From contig NC_081552.1 of the NCBI RefSeq assembly GCF_963082655.1, positions 123,294,458 through 123,358,457 on the forward strand: a stretch of 64,000 nt of DNA, in the 5' to 3' direction. This document shows positions 43,977 to 56,370 of this stretch, piece by piece. Origin of the DNA: Stomoxys calcitrans (taxonomy: Eukaryota; Arthropoda; Insecta; Diptera; Muscidae). Each line of letters begins with the position of its first letter. Position 1 is the stretch's first letter. The notes under the pieces were generated by a model. That model was given only the letters and a program-made list of their open reading frames with translations. It was not told where the DNA came from and did no database searches. The translations under genes and the position numbers were made by a program.

Positions 43977-44059
43977 TTCTTTCGTTTCTTTCTCCAATAT
44001 TTGTATGTTTTCAAAGTCAGCTTAGTAGCCTGTGGATATTATGTGATGTGATAAAGCTG

Positions 44060-45226
44060 TTTTTTACCCACCACCGAAGGATGGGAGTATATTCATTTTG
44101 TCATTCCGTTTGCAACACATCGAAATATCCATTTCCGACCCTATAAAGTATATATATATTCTTTATCAGCGTAAAAATCTAAGACGATCTAGACATGTCC
44201 GTCCACCTTTCCGTCTGTCTGTTGAAATCTCGCTACAGTCTTTAAAAATAGAGATATTGAGCTGAAACTTTGCACAGATTCTTTTTTTGTCCATAAGCAG
44301 GTTAAGTTCGAAGACGGGCTATATCGGACTATATCTATCTATATCTTCATATATATATCTATATTTTCATATAGCCCCCATATAGACCGATCCGCCGATT
44401 TAGGGTCTTAGACCAATAACAGCGACATTTATTATCCCTTCGACATCATTCATCAATTTGGCCAGATCGGTTCAGATTTGGATATAGCTGGCATATAGAC
44501 CACATTTTTTATCCGATTTTGCTGAAATTTAGGACAGTGAGTTGTGTTAGACCCTTCAATATCTTTGGCTAATTTGACCCATATCGGTTCAGATTTGGAT
44601 ATAGCTGCCATATAGACCGATCCTCCGATTTAGGGGTTTAGGCCCATAAAAGCCACATTTATTATCACATTTTGCTGATATTTGGGACAGTGAGTTGTGT
44701 TATGACCTTCGACATCATTTGTCAATTTGGCCCAGATCGGTCCTGATTCGGATATAGCTGCCATATAGACTGATCTCTTGGTTTTAGGTTTAGGGGCGAT
44801 AAAAGGCGCATTTATTGTCCGATATCGCTGAAATTTGGGATAGCGAATTGTGTTAGCCTCTTCGACGTCCTTCCTCAATTTGGCCCAGATTGGTTCAGAT
44901 TTGACTATAGTCTTGGCTCCATAAAAGGCGCATTTATAATCCGATTTCACTGAAATTTGACACAGTGACTTATATTAGGCTTTTCGGCATCCGTATCGTA
45001 TATAGTTCAGATCGGTTTATTTTTAAATATAGCTACCAAAAAGACCAATATTTTGTTATACACAATTGAACAATAACTTGTACTTATTATTATTTGGTCC
45101 AAATCGGAACAATTTTCAATGCAATTTTCACCGCATTTTGATGAAAGGTGGTTTACATATGTATATACTCGAGGTGGAGGGTATCCAAAGTTCGGCCTGG
45201 CCGAACTTAACGCCTTTTATCTTGGT
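44060..45226 (+). mobile_element. HINE-B copy
   Basis: The 5' end TTTTTACCCACCACCGAAGG is followed by GGGAGTATA (hairpin partner), 'tttccgaccctataaagta', a short GTCCG/GTCTGT tract at 44202-44222 and about five monomers ('ggatatagctgccatataga', 'acatttattatc', 'gggacagtgagttgtgtta'). The 3' end has GAGGTGGAGGGTATCC, hairpin GTTCGGCCTGGCCGAAC and CTTTTATCTTGG. This closely resembles Drosophila DINE-1/HINE organisation. Confidence 0.88.
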
Positions 45227-45634
45227 TTTGTACAGGTATAAAATAAAATAAAAAAGTTGTAATGTCTACACATTTTTTAACCATTACTTACGAATTGTTT
45301 AACACAATGTTGTTTGCGTTCTTTCGCTCTACCTGTTAATCCCGGATGTTTGATGTGGTCGTGATTAATTAATTGAAATACAAATATATTTTTTTCGTTT
45401 GTAATTCCAGGTATTTATTGACGGATAATCGATACTAAATTTTGAGTTATCTTACCTATAAATCACAGTAGACTGCCACAACCAACTGTTGATTTGCTCT
45501 ACCCCAAAAGGAAATTGTTCCACTTCAAAGAAAATTGTATTGAATTTTTAATATTTTAAACTAAGTATTGACAATTTATATGTAGTGTATATTACTGTTG
45601 AAAGTAATAAATGCTAAAAAACGATTTCAATAAC
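45227..45634. other. AT-rich DNA, nothing recognised
   Basis: No supportable gene or repeat. Confidence 0.45.
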
Positions 45635-46957
45635 GTTTTTATACCCAACGCCGAAGAATGGGGGTATATTCATTTTGTCATTCCATTTGCAACACATCAA
45701 AATATCCATTTCCGACCCAATAAAGTATATATATTCTTGATCAGCGTAAAAATCTAAGACGATCTAGACATGTCCGTCCGTCTGTCTGTTGAAATCACGG
45801 TACAGCCTTTAAAAATTGAGATATTGAGCTGAAACTTTGCACAGATTCTTTTTTTTTTTGTCCATAAGCAGGTTAAGTTCGAAGATAGGCTATATCGGAC
45901 TATATCTTCATATAGCCTCCATATAGACCGATCGGCCGATTTAGGGTCTTAAACCCATAAAAGCGACATTTATTATCCGATTTTGCTGAAATTCGGGACA
46001 GTGAGTTGTGTTAGGCCCTTCGACATCATTCATCAACTTGGCTCAGATTGGTTTAGATTGGATATATCTGCCATATAGACCGATCCTCCGATTAAGGGTC
46101 TTAGGCCCATAAAAGTCACATTTATTTTTCGATTTTGCTGAAATTTGGGACAGTGAGTTGTGTTAGGCCCTTCGACATCATTCATCAACTTGGCTCAGAT
46201 TGGTTTAGATTTGGATATAGCTACCATATAGACCGATATTCCGATTTAGGGTCTTAGGCTCATAAAAGTCACATTTATTATCCGATTTTGCTGAAATTTG
46301 GGACAGTGAGTTGCGTTGGACTCTTCGACATCCTTCATCAATTTGGCTCAGATTTGGATATAGCTGCCATATAGACCGATCTCTCAGTTTTAGGTTTTGG
46401 GGCCATAAAAGGCGCATTTATTGTCCGACATCGCTGAAATTTAAGATAGCGAATTGTGTTAGGCTCTTCGACGTCCTTCCTCAATTTGGCCCAGATAGGT
46501 CCAGATTAGACTATAGCTATAGCATATAGACCGATCTCTCGATTTAAGATTTTGGCCCATTAAAGGCGCATTTATTGTCCGATTTCGCCGAAATTTGGGA
46601 CAGTGCTTTGTGTAAGGCTCTTCGAAATTTGTCTGCAACTTGACCAAGATTGGTCCAGATTTGGATATAGCTGCCATGTAGACCAATATCTCGATTTATA
46701 GTCTTGGCCCCATAAAAGGCGCATTTATAATCCGAGTTCACTGAAATTTGACACAGTGATTTATATTTGGCTTTTCGGCATCCGTGTCATATATGGTTCA
46801 GATTGGTTTATTTTTAGATAAAGCTACTAAAAAGACCAATATTTTGTTATACACAATTGAACAATAACTTGTTTTTGGTCCAAATCGGAATATATTTCGA
46901 TATAACTGCTATGGGACATAACGTATGCAATTTTCACCGGATTTTGATGAAAGGTGT
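45635..46957 (+). mobile_element. HINE-B copy, 3' truncated
   Basis: 5' TTTTTATACCCAACGCCGAA, GTCCGTCCGTCTGTC at 45773-45790 and about six monomers. It stops within 'ccggattttgatgaaaggtg', shortly before the expected subterminal repeat and hairpin. Confidence 0.86.
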
Positions 46958-47107
46958 TTATTTATCGCTTGTATTTGCAATTAAATGTACTGCGTCCGTT
47001 CACTTCCACTGCCAAAACTGAAATAATGTTTTTTCTTGTAATAGGTTTTTGATACATTCAACATATTTTTCTTGAGAATTATATTTTAGTATTGCAAATA
47101 GATATTA

Positions 47108-47290
47108 AGGAGGCCACCGTAGCGCAGAGGTTTTTCTGAAAAGAGGTGTCGCGCTGCGGCACGCCGTTCGGACTCGGTTATAAAAAGGAGGCCCTTACCA
47201 TTGAGCTTAAACTTGAATCGAAATGCACTCATTGATGTGTGAGAATCTTGCCTCTGTTCCGTAGTGGAATGTTCATGGGCAAAATTTGCA
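47108..47290 (+). mobile_element. tRNA-derived SINE with internal deletion
   Basis: It starts AAGGAGGCCACCGTAGCGCA and after 'gaggtt' jumps to 'gaaaagaggtgtcgcgctgc', so the B box and following ~90 bp are missing. The 3' half is complete: CGGCACGCCGTTCGGAC, 'gggcaaaatttgcatttgca'. It could not be transcribed by Pol III. Confidence 0.78.
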
Positions 47291-47674
47291 TTTGCAATAG
47301 ATATTAAGCTTTAAGGTTCTATTATTTTCTCACCGACAAATGTTTTATAGTATTTCACGACGCATTTGTATAAGCACTTTTTTATATAGAAGCGTTAAAA
47401 CGACAAATAAGAAATTTTTGAGAAAGTGCTAAAAAAATTTTCAGAAAAACTAACAGAACTTTTAATGGTCGTTTAAATTACTTTTCATTTATATAATATT
47501 TTGAATGATTTAGGTTTCAATCACTAATTTTTGAGCCAAAACCAATAATTTTGCTTTTAACCGTTTTCGTTCGGAGCTATTCGTAACGATGAATAAGTAA
47601 GAATGTTGTATGTGAAAGTGCTGTAAAAATTGTTTGTAAATAATATGAAAACTGAATTATTTACATATATTTTA
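47291..47674. other. AT-rich DNA, nothing recognised
   Basis: No supportable feature. Confidence 0.45.
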
Positions 47675-48010
47675 TTTAGCGGACCCACTCCGCAGCGATA
47701 TCTTTAACTCTCTAATATCTTTTATGGGTGGGAACACTTCGCCCTGAATGCGATATCGAATTCGTGCCATTGTAGCCTATGACGCTTAATGCGTTCGAAT
47801 CCTGGCGAGAACATCGGAAAAAACGGTGGCGAAATTTGGAGGTACAATGCCATTCATGGTCATTAAAAAATTTTCCCCAATAGGTGTCGCACTGCGGGAC
47901 GCCGTTCGGACCCGGCTATGAAAAAATGTCCCTTATCATTGAGTTTAAACTTGAATCGAAAAGCACTCATTGATGTGTGAGAATCTTGCCCCTGCTTGGT
48001 TCCTTAGGCT
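47675..48010 (+). repeat. Rep-G start joined to SINE, composite copy 2
   Basis: The same arrangement as 32884-33275: 'gcggacccactccgcagcg', 'ctaatatcttttatgggtgg', 'gatatcgaattcgtgcca', then SINE sequence with GCGTTCGAATCCTGGCG and GACGCCGTTCGGACCCGG, ending 'tgcttggttccttagg'. Confidence 0.7.
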
Positions 48011-49564
48011 TTTAAAAAGTAAGGTAATCAGAAATGCTTTTTAGGGCATGGATGGCACCTCAGACATTTCGACTCAAATATGGATATCAAATTCGTGCTG
48101 CACTTCCAAATCCCTTTAATTTGGGTCCCATATTGCCATAGCCGGAAAATATGAACCATTTGGAGGGTGTTTTGGGGCTGGGGCGGCCACCGGCACTTTG
48201 TACTGAAAATAGATATAAAATTTGTTTTTTATTCCCAACGGAAATGAAGTTCAGTTTAGGGGGTGCTTTAGGGCGTACCCCAAAACACTTGGCTCCAAAA
48301 TTGGATACCAAATTCGTTTTCTACTCTCAAGTTCCTTTCATTTGAGTCCTATATTGTCATAATGGGTCAATTAGCCCATTTGACGTATCTTTAGGAGGAA
48401 ATGCGCCACCTAGACTTGAACGCAAATTTAATGTCATATTCGTAATCTACTCCCAAATACCTTTCATTTTAATACCATATAGCCATGGTCGGCTTATATA
48501 CATGGACCTAATGTTTTATGCCATATTTGTAATCTACAGCCTAATACTTTTCATTTGAGTCCCATATTGACATGAACTTCGAATATATCTGTTTAGAGGA
48601 GTTTTGGGGTTGGGGGGCCCGCTGGGTACTTGGACCCAACTTTTAATACCATATTCGTTTTCTAGTCTCGAATACCTTTTATTTGATACCCTTGTTGTGT
48701 CGATCGGATCACTTTCGTATATGGGTAGCGTTTTTGAGGTAAGGGGGAAGGTCCGCCTCCACCCGATATCTAAAATTATATAGCCTATATCTAATGGGTC
48801 TAATGGCGTTTTTGAGGGGTGGCGTGACCCCCTATACTTCGATCTGATTTTGAATGCCAGATTCGAAATCTACTCCCGAATACCTTTCATTTGAGCCCCA
48901 TATTGAAACGAACGCCCAATATGTCTGTTTGGGGGAGTTTTGGGATTGGGGCGGCCTGGTGGGTACTTAGACGCAAATTTTAAAACCATATTCGTTTTCT
49001 TCTCTCCAATACTTTTCATTTGATACCAATATTGTCTCGATCGGTTCACTTTTGATTTTGGGTTGTGTTTTTGGCATAAGGGGCAGGGTCCGTCCCCCGT
49101 CTGATATCGAAAAATTCTATAGCCTATGTTTCCTTCCAGACCAACCTACACAATATGCAAAAATTGGTTCTGCCGTTTTTTAGTCTATATGGAACAAACA
49201 ACCGAATCCCATATATCCGTTATTGTCTAATGTGTCCATATTTGCCGTTTTTGTGGGGTTAGGGTGACCCCTATACTTCGAAATGAATTTGTGTGCCAGA
49301 TTCGTTATCTACTCCCGCATACTTTTCATTTGATGCCCATATTGCCCTTATCGGTCCACTTTTGATTTTGGGTGGTGTTTTTGGGGTGACGGGGGAGGGT
49401 CCGTCCCCTTCCTTTATCAACAAATTATATCGACTATTCCTACTTCGTGACCATATTCGTAATCTCCTCCCGAATAACTTTCATTTGAGTCCCATATTGT
49501 CATGATCATGAAGTAAACCTATTTTAATGGGTTTTGGGTCTGGGTACAAAGAGTATTAGCATAT
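48011..49564 (+). repeat. Rep-G array
   Basis: About ten degenerate units of 120-150 bp ('tctactcccgaatacctttc', 'tgagtcccatattg', 'tcggtccacttttgattttg', 'gggtccgtccc'), including a Rep-G 3' region 'tatgtttccttccagaccaa' at 49127-49146. The frames are not coding. Confidence 0.72.
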
Positions 49565-50769
49565 AACAAGTAAAAGCGTGCTAAGTTCGGCCCGGCCGAA
49601 TCTTACATACCCTCCACAATGGATTGCATTTGCCGAGTTCTTCTTCCGGCATCTCTTCTTAGGCAAAAAAGGATATAAGAAAAGATTTGCTCTGCTATTA
49701 TTATATTATTACATATTGGAGACCTGTGTAAAATGTCAGCCAATTCGAATAAGAATTGCGCCCTTTGGGGGCTCAAGAAGTAAAATAGAGAGATCGATTT
49801 ACATGGGAGCTGGGGCTATAGACCGATTCAGATCATAATAAACACGTATGTTGATGGTCATGAGAGGATACGTCATACAAAATTTCAGGTAAATCGGATA
49901 ATAATTGCGAATTATAGAGGCTCAAGAAGTCAAGATCCCAGATCGGTTTATATGACAGCTATATCAGGTTATGAACCGATTTAAACCATACTTGGGACAC
50001 TTGTTGGATATCATAACAAAACACGTCGTGCAAAATTTCATTCGAATCGGATAAGAATTGCGCACACTAGAGGCTCAAGAAATCAAGACCCAAGATCGGT
50101 TTATATGGCAGCTATATCAGGTTATGAAGCGATTTTCACTATACTTGGGACACTTGTTGGATATCATAAGGTTATGGACCGATTTGAACTATACTTAGCA
50201 TAGTTGTTGGATATCATAACAAAACACGTCGTGCAAAATTTCATCCCAATCGGATAAGAATTGCGCACTCTAGAGGCTCAAGAAGCTATATGGCAGCTAT
50301 ATCAGGTTATGAACCGATTTTAACTATACTTGGGACACTTGTTGGATATCGTAAGGTTTTGGACCGATTTGAACTATACTTAGCATAGTTGTTGGATATC
50401 ATAACAAAACACGTCGTGCAAAATTTCATCCCAATCGGATAAGAATTGCGCACTCTAGAGCCTCTAGAAGTCAAGACCCAAGGTCGGTTTATATGGCAGC
50501 TATTTCAAAACATGGACCGATATGGCCCATTTACAATACCAACCGACCTACACTAATAAGAAGTATTTGTGCAAAATTTCAAGCGGCTAGCTTTACTTCT
50601 TCGGAAGTTAGCGTGCTTTCGACAGACGGACGGACATGGCTAGATCGACATAAAATGTCGCAACGATCAAGAATATATATACTTTATGGGGTCTCAGACG
50701 AATATTTCGAGTGGTTACAAACAGAATGACGAAATTAGTATACCCCCCATCTTATGGTGGAGGATATAA
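49565..50769 (-). mobile_element. HINE-A copy with shuffled monomers
   Basis: Reverse orientation with both ends present. The monomer block is rearranged: the segment 'acttgggacacttgttggat' recurs at about 49994, 50150 and 50330, with truncated units between. The microsatellite is reduced to GACGGACGGACATGG. Confidence 0.88.
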
Positions 50770-50839
50770 TTAGTATTATCTATTCGACTAAGATGGTTAT
50801 ATAAATATTGTATATAATATTGTTATTAATTTAAATTAT

Positions 50840-51712
50840 TTATTTATTTATCAAGAAAAACAAAAGAGTACAATACAAAAAAAATATAAATATATATATA
50901 TTAAGCGGTATAAAATGAGGTGTTATATCAGCATTTAATTCAAAGTTATTGTAATGAAGTGAAGTGCCTGATAAGGTTATTTTGAAAACATTGTAATTTA
51001 ATATTAATCGTAATCTAAATGGAAGGTTGTTCCAAAGACGAATAGTACTTATGAAAAATTGTCGTTCAGAAATGAGATATCCAATGTTCAACCTGACAGA
51101 TCTTAAGAATCCAATCTATTATGTAGGTATTTAGGCTCAGCAGAGTAAATAATTCTATGCAATACCAGAATTGAGCGGAGTCCAAGAAGATTTGTAAAAT
51201 CCATGCCGTAAAACGCCGTAGCCAAATAAGTCACGCTTTCACGTCTTCTCACTCCATGTACGAAGCGTACAATGTTGTTAGAGACGACGCGCAGCGTATT
51301 CCGATGGACAGCGTCACAGCATAATTCTCACAACAATATAGCAGTTTTGAAAGGAGATAAGAATGAGCGATGCCATGCCGTATATTCACAGGGATGAAGT
51401 ATTGCATTTTCCACATGACGCGAAGTAAATCATATACTGCGCCAATAGTGGATCAATGTGTTTATTCCACGATAGCCTGTTGTCAAACATGACACCAAAA
51501 TTTTTAGCTTGTGTCACATATTCTACAGCGCAATCACCGTTATAAATCCTTGGGAAATCATCTAGCCCCATGGACCTTCTGAATAACACCCGACACTTAG
51601 TCTTAGTGGGGTTCAACTGAAGGCCATTTACTCTGGTCCATTGGCTTAAAAGACGCAAGTTTTCGTCTATGTCCCTTTGCTCGAAAAGCAAAGTTGAACA
51701 TTATCTGCATAA
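50840..51712 (-). pseudogene. LINE-gamma (CR1/L2-like) RT C-terminus (broken)
   Basis: The minus strand starts with a degraded motif C 'YADNVQLCF' (about 51710), frameshifts to 'RDIDENLRLLSQWTRVNGLQLNPTKTK', then 'VEYVTQAKNFGVMFDNRLSWNKHID'. The far end has 'SERQFFISTIRLWNNLPF' (51091-50990), the usual C-terminal signature of CR1/L2-type reverse transcriptases. The second catalytic aspartate of YADD reads as Asn. The upstream part is cut by a Rep-G 3' end at 51713. Confidence 0.75.
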
Positions 51713-51999
<287 letters not shown>

Positions 52000-52164
52000 C
52001 AGACAGTTTACTTGAAAGGGAGTTGATTTTGTTGATTGTGGCATTTTTAATTTGCATTAAGGAAAGAAATATATTATTAAACAAACAATCTATTAAAAAG
52101 TGTTAATGGTTTAAAAAGATCTTCATATAAAAAACTATATAATTCGAATGTAGAATAATGAAAT

Positions 52165-52321
52165 ACTGCATGATAATGTTGGGTGATTTTTTTCAAAAAA
52201 AACCACACGAAAAAAGACATCAGTTTTGGATTTTTTAACATGGACATTCAAAAATTTTTGGGTGATTTTCTTAAGCTTTTCAAAAAAATCCACACGAAAC
52301 ATGTCCATGTTAACATGGACA
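52165..52321. repeat. short tandem duplication with perfect palindrome
   Basis: 'gggtgatttt..ttc' and 'ccacacgaaa' blocks occur twice about 90 bp apart, each followed by a form of 'aacatggaca'. The second ends in the perfect 20-bp palindrome TGTCCATGTTAACATGGACA (52302-52321). Confidence 0.6.
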
Positions 52322-52802
52322 GTTGAAGCGCACCAATTTGTATTTTATGATTGTATGGCGTAAGGTTTTCGTTTACATAGAATGGAACATCAGCGTCTCC
52401 ATCAATTCCGATTCTTCGCAAGCTCAGTTGTGTCCTGTTCGCCTTTCTGAACTTCGCAACAGAACGAATAAAGAAATTTTTCTCACAAGGCGAATTCGGT
52501 TTAACAATGATTGGAGCGTCGAAGTCATTGCGTTTGTCTCTTATATTTTTTACGCGATATATTGATTTAGCATTTAAATTAAATTAAATTATTATTAAAA
52601 ATAAAGATAAGATGTGAGCTGTCTGAATATCGCATGCAACAGCTGCATTCTCTTGTTAAGATATTTTTAATTTAAGATTTTTTATTTCGGCTTTAACATG
52701 ATCCATATTTGGCTCTGAAGTTTGAAGCTTTTGAATTTTCTTTTTCAGGATGCAAATGTCTTCATTTCCTTTGTTTACATTCATACTGATATCTCTTAAC
52801 TC
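52322..52802 (-). pseudogene. LINE-gamma ORF1, coiled-coil and C-terminal part
   Basis: The minus strand from 52802 reads 'LRDISMNVNKGNEDICILKKKIQKLQ' (heptad-like coiled coil). After stops, at about 52440-52335, comes 'LRRIGIDGDADVPFYVNENLTPYNHKI', resembling the FP25K-like (Baculo_FP) domain found at the C-terminus of ORF1 in some arthropod LINEs. HINE-B at 52803-54360 separates it from its N-terminal part. Confidence 0.6.
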
Positions 52803-54360
52803 TTTTTATACCCACCACAGAAGGATTGGGGTATATTTATTTTGTCATTCCGTTTGCAACACATCGAAATATCCATTTCCGACCCTATAAAGTATATATA
52901 TTCTTGATCAGCGTAAAAATTTAAGACGATCTACACATGTCCGTCTGTCTGTTGAAATCACGCTAAAGTCTTTAAAAAGTAGAGATATTGAGCTGAAATT
53001 TTGCACAGACTCTTTTTTTGTCCATAAGCAGGTTAACTTCGAATATGGGCTATATCGGACCATATCTTGATATAGCCCCCATATAGACCGATCCGTCGAT
53101 TTAGGGTCTTAGGCCCATAATAGCCTCATTTATTATCCGATTTTGCTGAAATTTGGGACAGTGAGTTGCATTAGGCCATTCGACATCCTTCGTCAATTTG
53201 GCCCAGATCGGTCCAAATTTGGATATAGCTGCCATATAGACCAATCCTCCGATTTAGGGTCTTAGGTCCATAAAAGCCACATTTATCATCCGATTTTGCT
53301 GAAATTTTGGAAAATGAGTTGTGTTAGACCCTTCCACATCCTTCGTCAATTTGGCCCAGATCGGTCCAAATTTGGATATAGCTGCCATATAGATCGATCC
53401 TCCGATTTAGGGTCTTAGGCCCATAAAAGCCACATTTATTATCCGATTTTGCTGAAATTCGGGACAGTGAGTTGTCTTAGGACCTCCGACATCCTTCGTC
53501 AATTTGGCCCAGATCGGTCCAAATTTGGATATAGCTGCCATATAAACCGATCCTCCGATTTAGGGTCTTAGGCCCATAAAAGCCACATTCATTATCCGAT
53601 TTTGCTGCAATTCGGGACAGTGAGTTGTGTTACGCCCTTCGACATCCTCCGTCAATATGGCTCAGATCGGTTTAGATTTGGATATAGCTGCCATATAGAC
53701 CAATCCTCCGATTTAGAGTCATAGGCCCATAAAAGCTACATTTTTTACCCGATTTTGCGAAAATTCGGGACAGTGAGTTGTATTAGGCCCTTCAACATCC
53801 TCCGTCAATTTGGCTCAGATCGGTCCAGATTTGGATATAGCTGCCATATAGACCGATATCTCGGTTTAGGTTTTGGGGCCATAAAAAGCGCATTTATTGT
53901 CCGATGTTGCCGAAATTTGGGACAAAGAGTTAAGTTAAGCCCCTTCACATATATCTGCAATTTGGTCTAGATCGATCGAGATTTGCATATAGCTGCCATA
54001 AAAACCGATCTCTCGATTTAAAATCCTGGCCCCATAAAAGGCGCATTTTTAATCCGATTCCACTGAAATTTGATACACTGACTTATGTTATGCTTTTCGA
54101 CATCCGTGTCGTATATAGTTCAGATCGGTTTATTTTTAGATATAACTACTAAAAAGACCAATATTTTATTATATACAATTGAACAATAACTTTTACTTAT
54201 TAGTTTCTGGTCCAAATCGAAACACATTTCGATATAACTGCTATGGAACATAAGGTATGAATTTTGCACCGGATTTTGAGGAAAGGTGGTTCACATATAT
54301 ATTCGAGGTGGTGGGTATCCAAAGTTCGGCCCGGCCGAACTTAACCCCTTTTTACTTGTT
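52803..54360 (+). mobile_element. HINE-B copy, best preserved
   Basis: 5' TTTTTATACCCACCACAGAA, GTCCGTCTGTCTGT at 52940, seven to eight monomers with a 153-bp period (for example the 'tttggatata' boxes at 53218 and 53371). 3' GAGGTGGTGGGTATCC, perfect 10-bp-arm hairpin AAGTTCGGCC-C-GGCCGAACTT and the end TTTTTACTTGTT. It is inserted in LINE-gamma ORF1. Confidence 0.92.
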
Positions 54361-54689
54361 TTTAAATCATCTATAATTTTATTTCGCATATCGATCATTT
54401 GTTTTTTTATTTCACACATATGTTTGTCCATTTCACTCATTTATCAAGATTCACTCAAATGCATCAACTGTTTGATTTCTTCTTGGTGCTTTTCTGGTCT
54501 TTTATCAATTATGCTTATTATACGTGTGGGTGACTCAAATAGATATGTACGCGGTGTTTTTGGCGCACTGTTGTGATAAGAGTCTTCTTGTTCTACGTGG
54601 TGCTACAGCCAGTTGATTACAAGAGGTACACGTCTTTGTTTGTGTTGCTGTTGTTACATTAAGAGTGCTACTAGGCATAGACTGCTCCA
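54361..54689 (-). pseudogene. LINE-gamma ORF1, N-terminal part
   Basis: The minus strand starts 'MEQSMPSSTLNVTTATQTKTCTSCNQ' and continues 'RRTRRLLSQQC'. After a frameshift come 'RPEKHQEEIKQLMHLSES', two stops, and 'MSEMDKHMCEIKKQMIDMRNKIIDDLK', a coiled coil that continues at 52802 on the other side of HINE-B. The CxxC near the start suggests a degraded zinc finger. Identification as LINE ORF1 is an inference from domain order. Confidence 0.55.
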
Positions 54690-55659
54690 TTTTTATACCA
54701 TCCACCAAAGGATGGGGGTATACTAATTTCGTCATTCTGTTTGTAACTACTCGAAATATTCGTCTAAGAACCCATAAAGTACATATATTCTTTATCGTCA
54801 TGATATTTTAAGTCGATCTAGCCATGTCCGTCCTACCGTCTGTCTGTCGAAAGCACGCTAACTTTCAAAGGAGTAAAACTATCCGCTTAAAATTTTGCAG
54901 AAGTACTTCTTATAAGTATAGGTCGGTTGGGATTGTAAATGGGTCATATCGGTCCATGTTTTGATATAGCTGCCATATAAACCGATCTGGGATCTTGACT
55001 TCTTGAGCCACTAGAGGACGCAATTCTTATCCGATTTGGCTAAAATTTTGAATGAGATGTTTTGTTATAGTTTCTAACAACTGTGCCAATTATGGATCAA
55101 ATCGGTCAATAACCTGATATAGCTGTCATATAAACTGATCTGGGGTCTTGACTTCTTAAGCCTCTAGAGGGCGCAATTTCTATCCGATTCGGATGAAATT
55201 TTGTATACGGTGTTTCGTTATGATGTCCAACAGTGCCAAATATGGTTTAAATCGGTTCATAACCTGATATAGCTGCCATATGAACCAATCTGGGATCTTA
55301 ACTTCTTGATCCTCAAGAGACTGAAATTTTGTAAAACGGCTTCTCCCATGACCTTCAATATACGTGTCAAATAAGGTCTGAATCGGTCTTCAGCTTGATA
55401 CAGCTTTTTTATAAACCGATTTCCCTATTTTACTTTTTGAGCCCCTAAAAGGCCCAATTCTTAATCGATTTCGCTGAAATTTTAGACATAGACTACTACT
55501 GTGGTCTCCAACACTCAATTCAATTATCATAGGAATTCTTTTCTTTTATCCTTTGTTTGTCTAAAAAGAGATACCGGGAAAGAACTCGACAAATGCGATT
55601 AATGGTGGAGGGGATATATAATATTCGGCCCGGCCGAACTTAGCACGCTTTTACTTGTT
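54690..55659 (+). mobile_element. HINE-A copy, old and divergent
   Basis: The 5' end reads TTTTATACCATCCACCAAAG (subterminal repeat changed). The GTCC microsatellite is almost lost (GTCCGTCCTACCGTCTGTC). About four diverged monomers, a complete hairpin TTCGGCCCGGCCGAA and the ACTTGTT end follow. Its divergence from the other copies suggests an older insertion. Confidence 0.87.
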
Positions 55660-56370
55660 AGTTTTATGTTTTGTTTACTTCTTTTTGTGTTTACTGATTT
55701 TTAGTATAGATTGTTTTGTTGTTTTTAGTTTGGCAATTTTTTACTTCGGCGGCTTTGTATGAAATACTTTATCGATTTTGAATGGAAAAAATTATACTTC
55801 AAACGAATCGGAAAACAATAGATGAAATGTTGTAAACTTCTACTGGGTGTTAAATAAATGTAAATCCAAAACAATTAACATTTTGTGGAGCTCACTTTTA
55901 ATACAACCACTCACTTGCACAGCGTGACAGTCGCCACTTACTAGAAAAGTTTTAACATGGCAGGATATCTTACAAATGTTGCCAGCATTAGCAAAGGGAT
56001 AACCACAGCTAAAATTGTTTCTGATGTTGAATCCATGCGTTTTAATTTAAATATTATTTCATGGCGTTAAGTAAACGTTTGAAAAAATGTCAAAGGTGTC
56101 ATGAAACTGCACGTGCATACTTTAAAATGTTTGTACTTGTAAAACTTACATCGCTTTTTATTTGAATTTAAAGTTGTGAGAAAAAAATATTTTTCTTTTT
56201 GAAATAGTAATTTTTTTCAGTTTTGGAATTTCATTCGAGAAGAATAAACGTCTTGTTTCAAATCTTCTTTTTTATAATTAGGAATTTTTAGGTCATCTTT
56301 AATGCTTAAATAAATATGAATGGAAAATTTCTTTCTTAAAAAATCAAATTTAAAACTTTTCACTCTTTGA
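55660..56370. other. AT-rich spacer with a SINE scrap
   Basis: At about 55960-56040 the minus strand matches the SINE body ('aatgctggcaacatttgtaa', preceded by a collapsed B box GGATTCAACATCAG). The remainder shows nothing recognisable. Confidence 0.55.
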
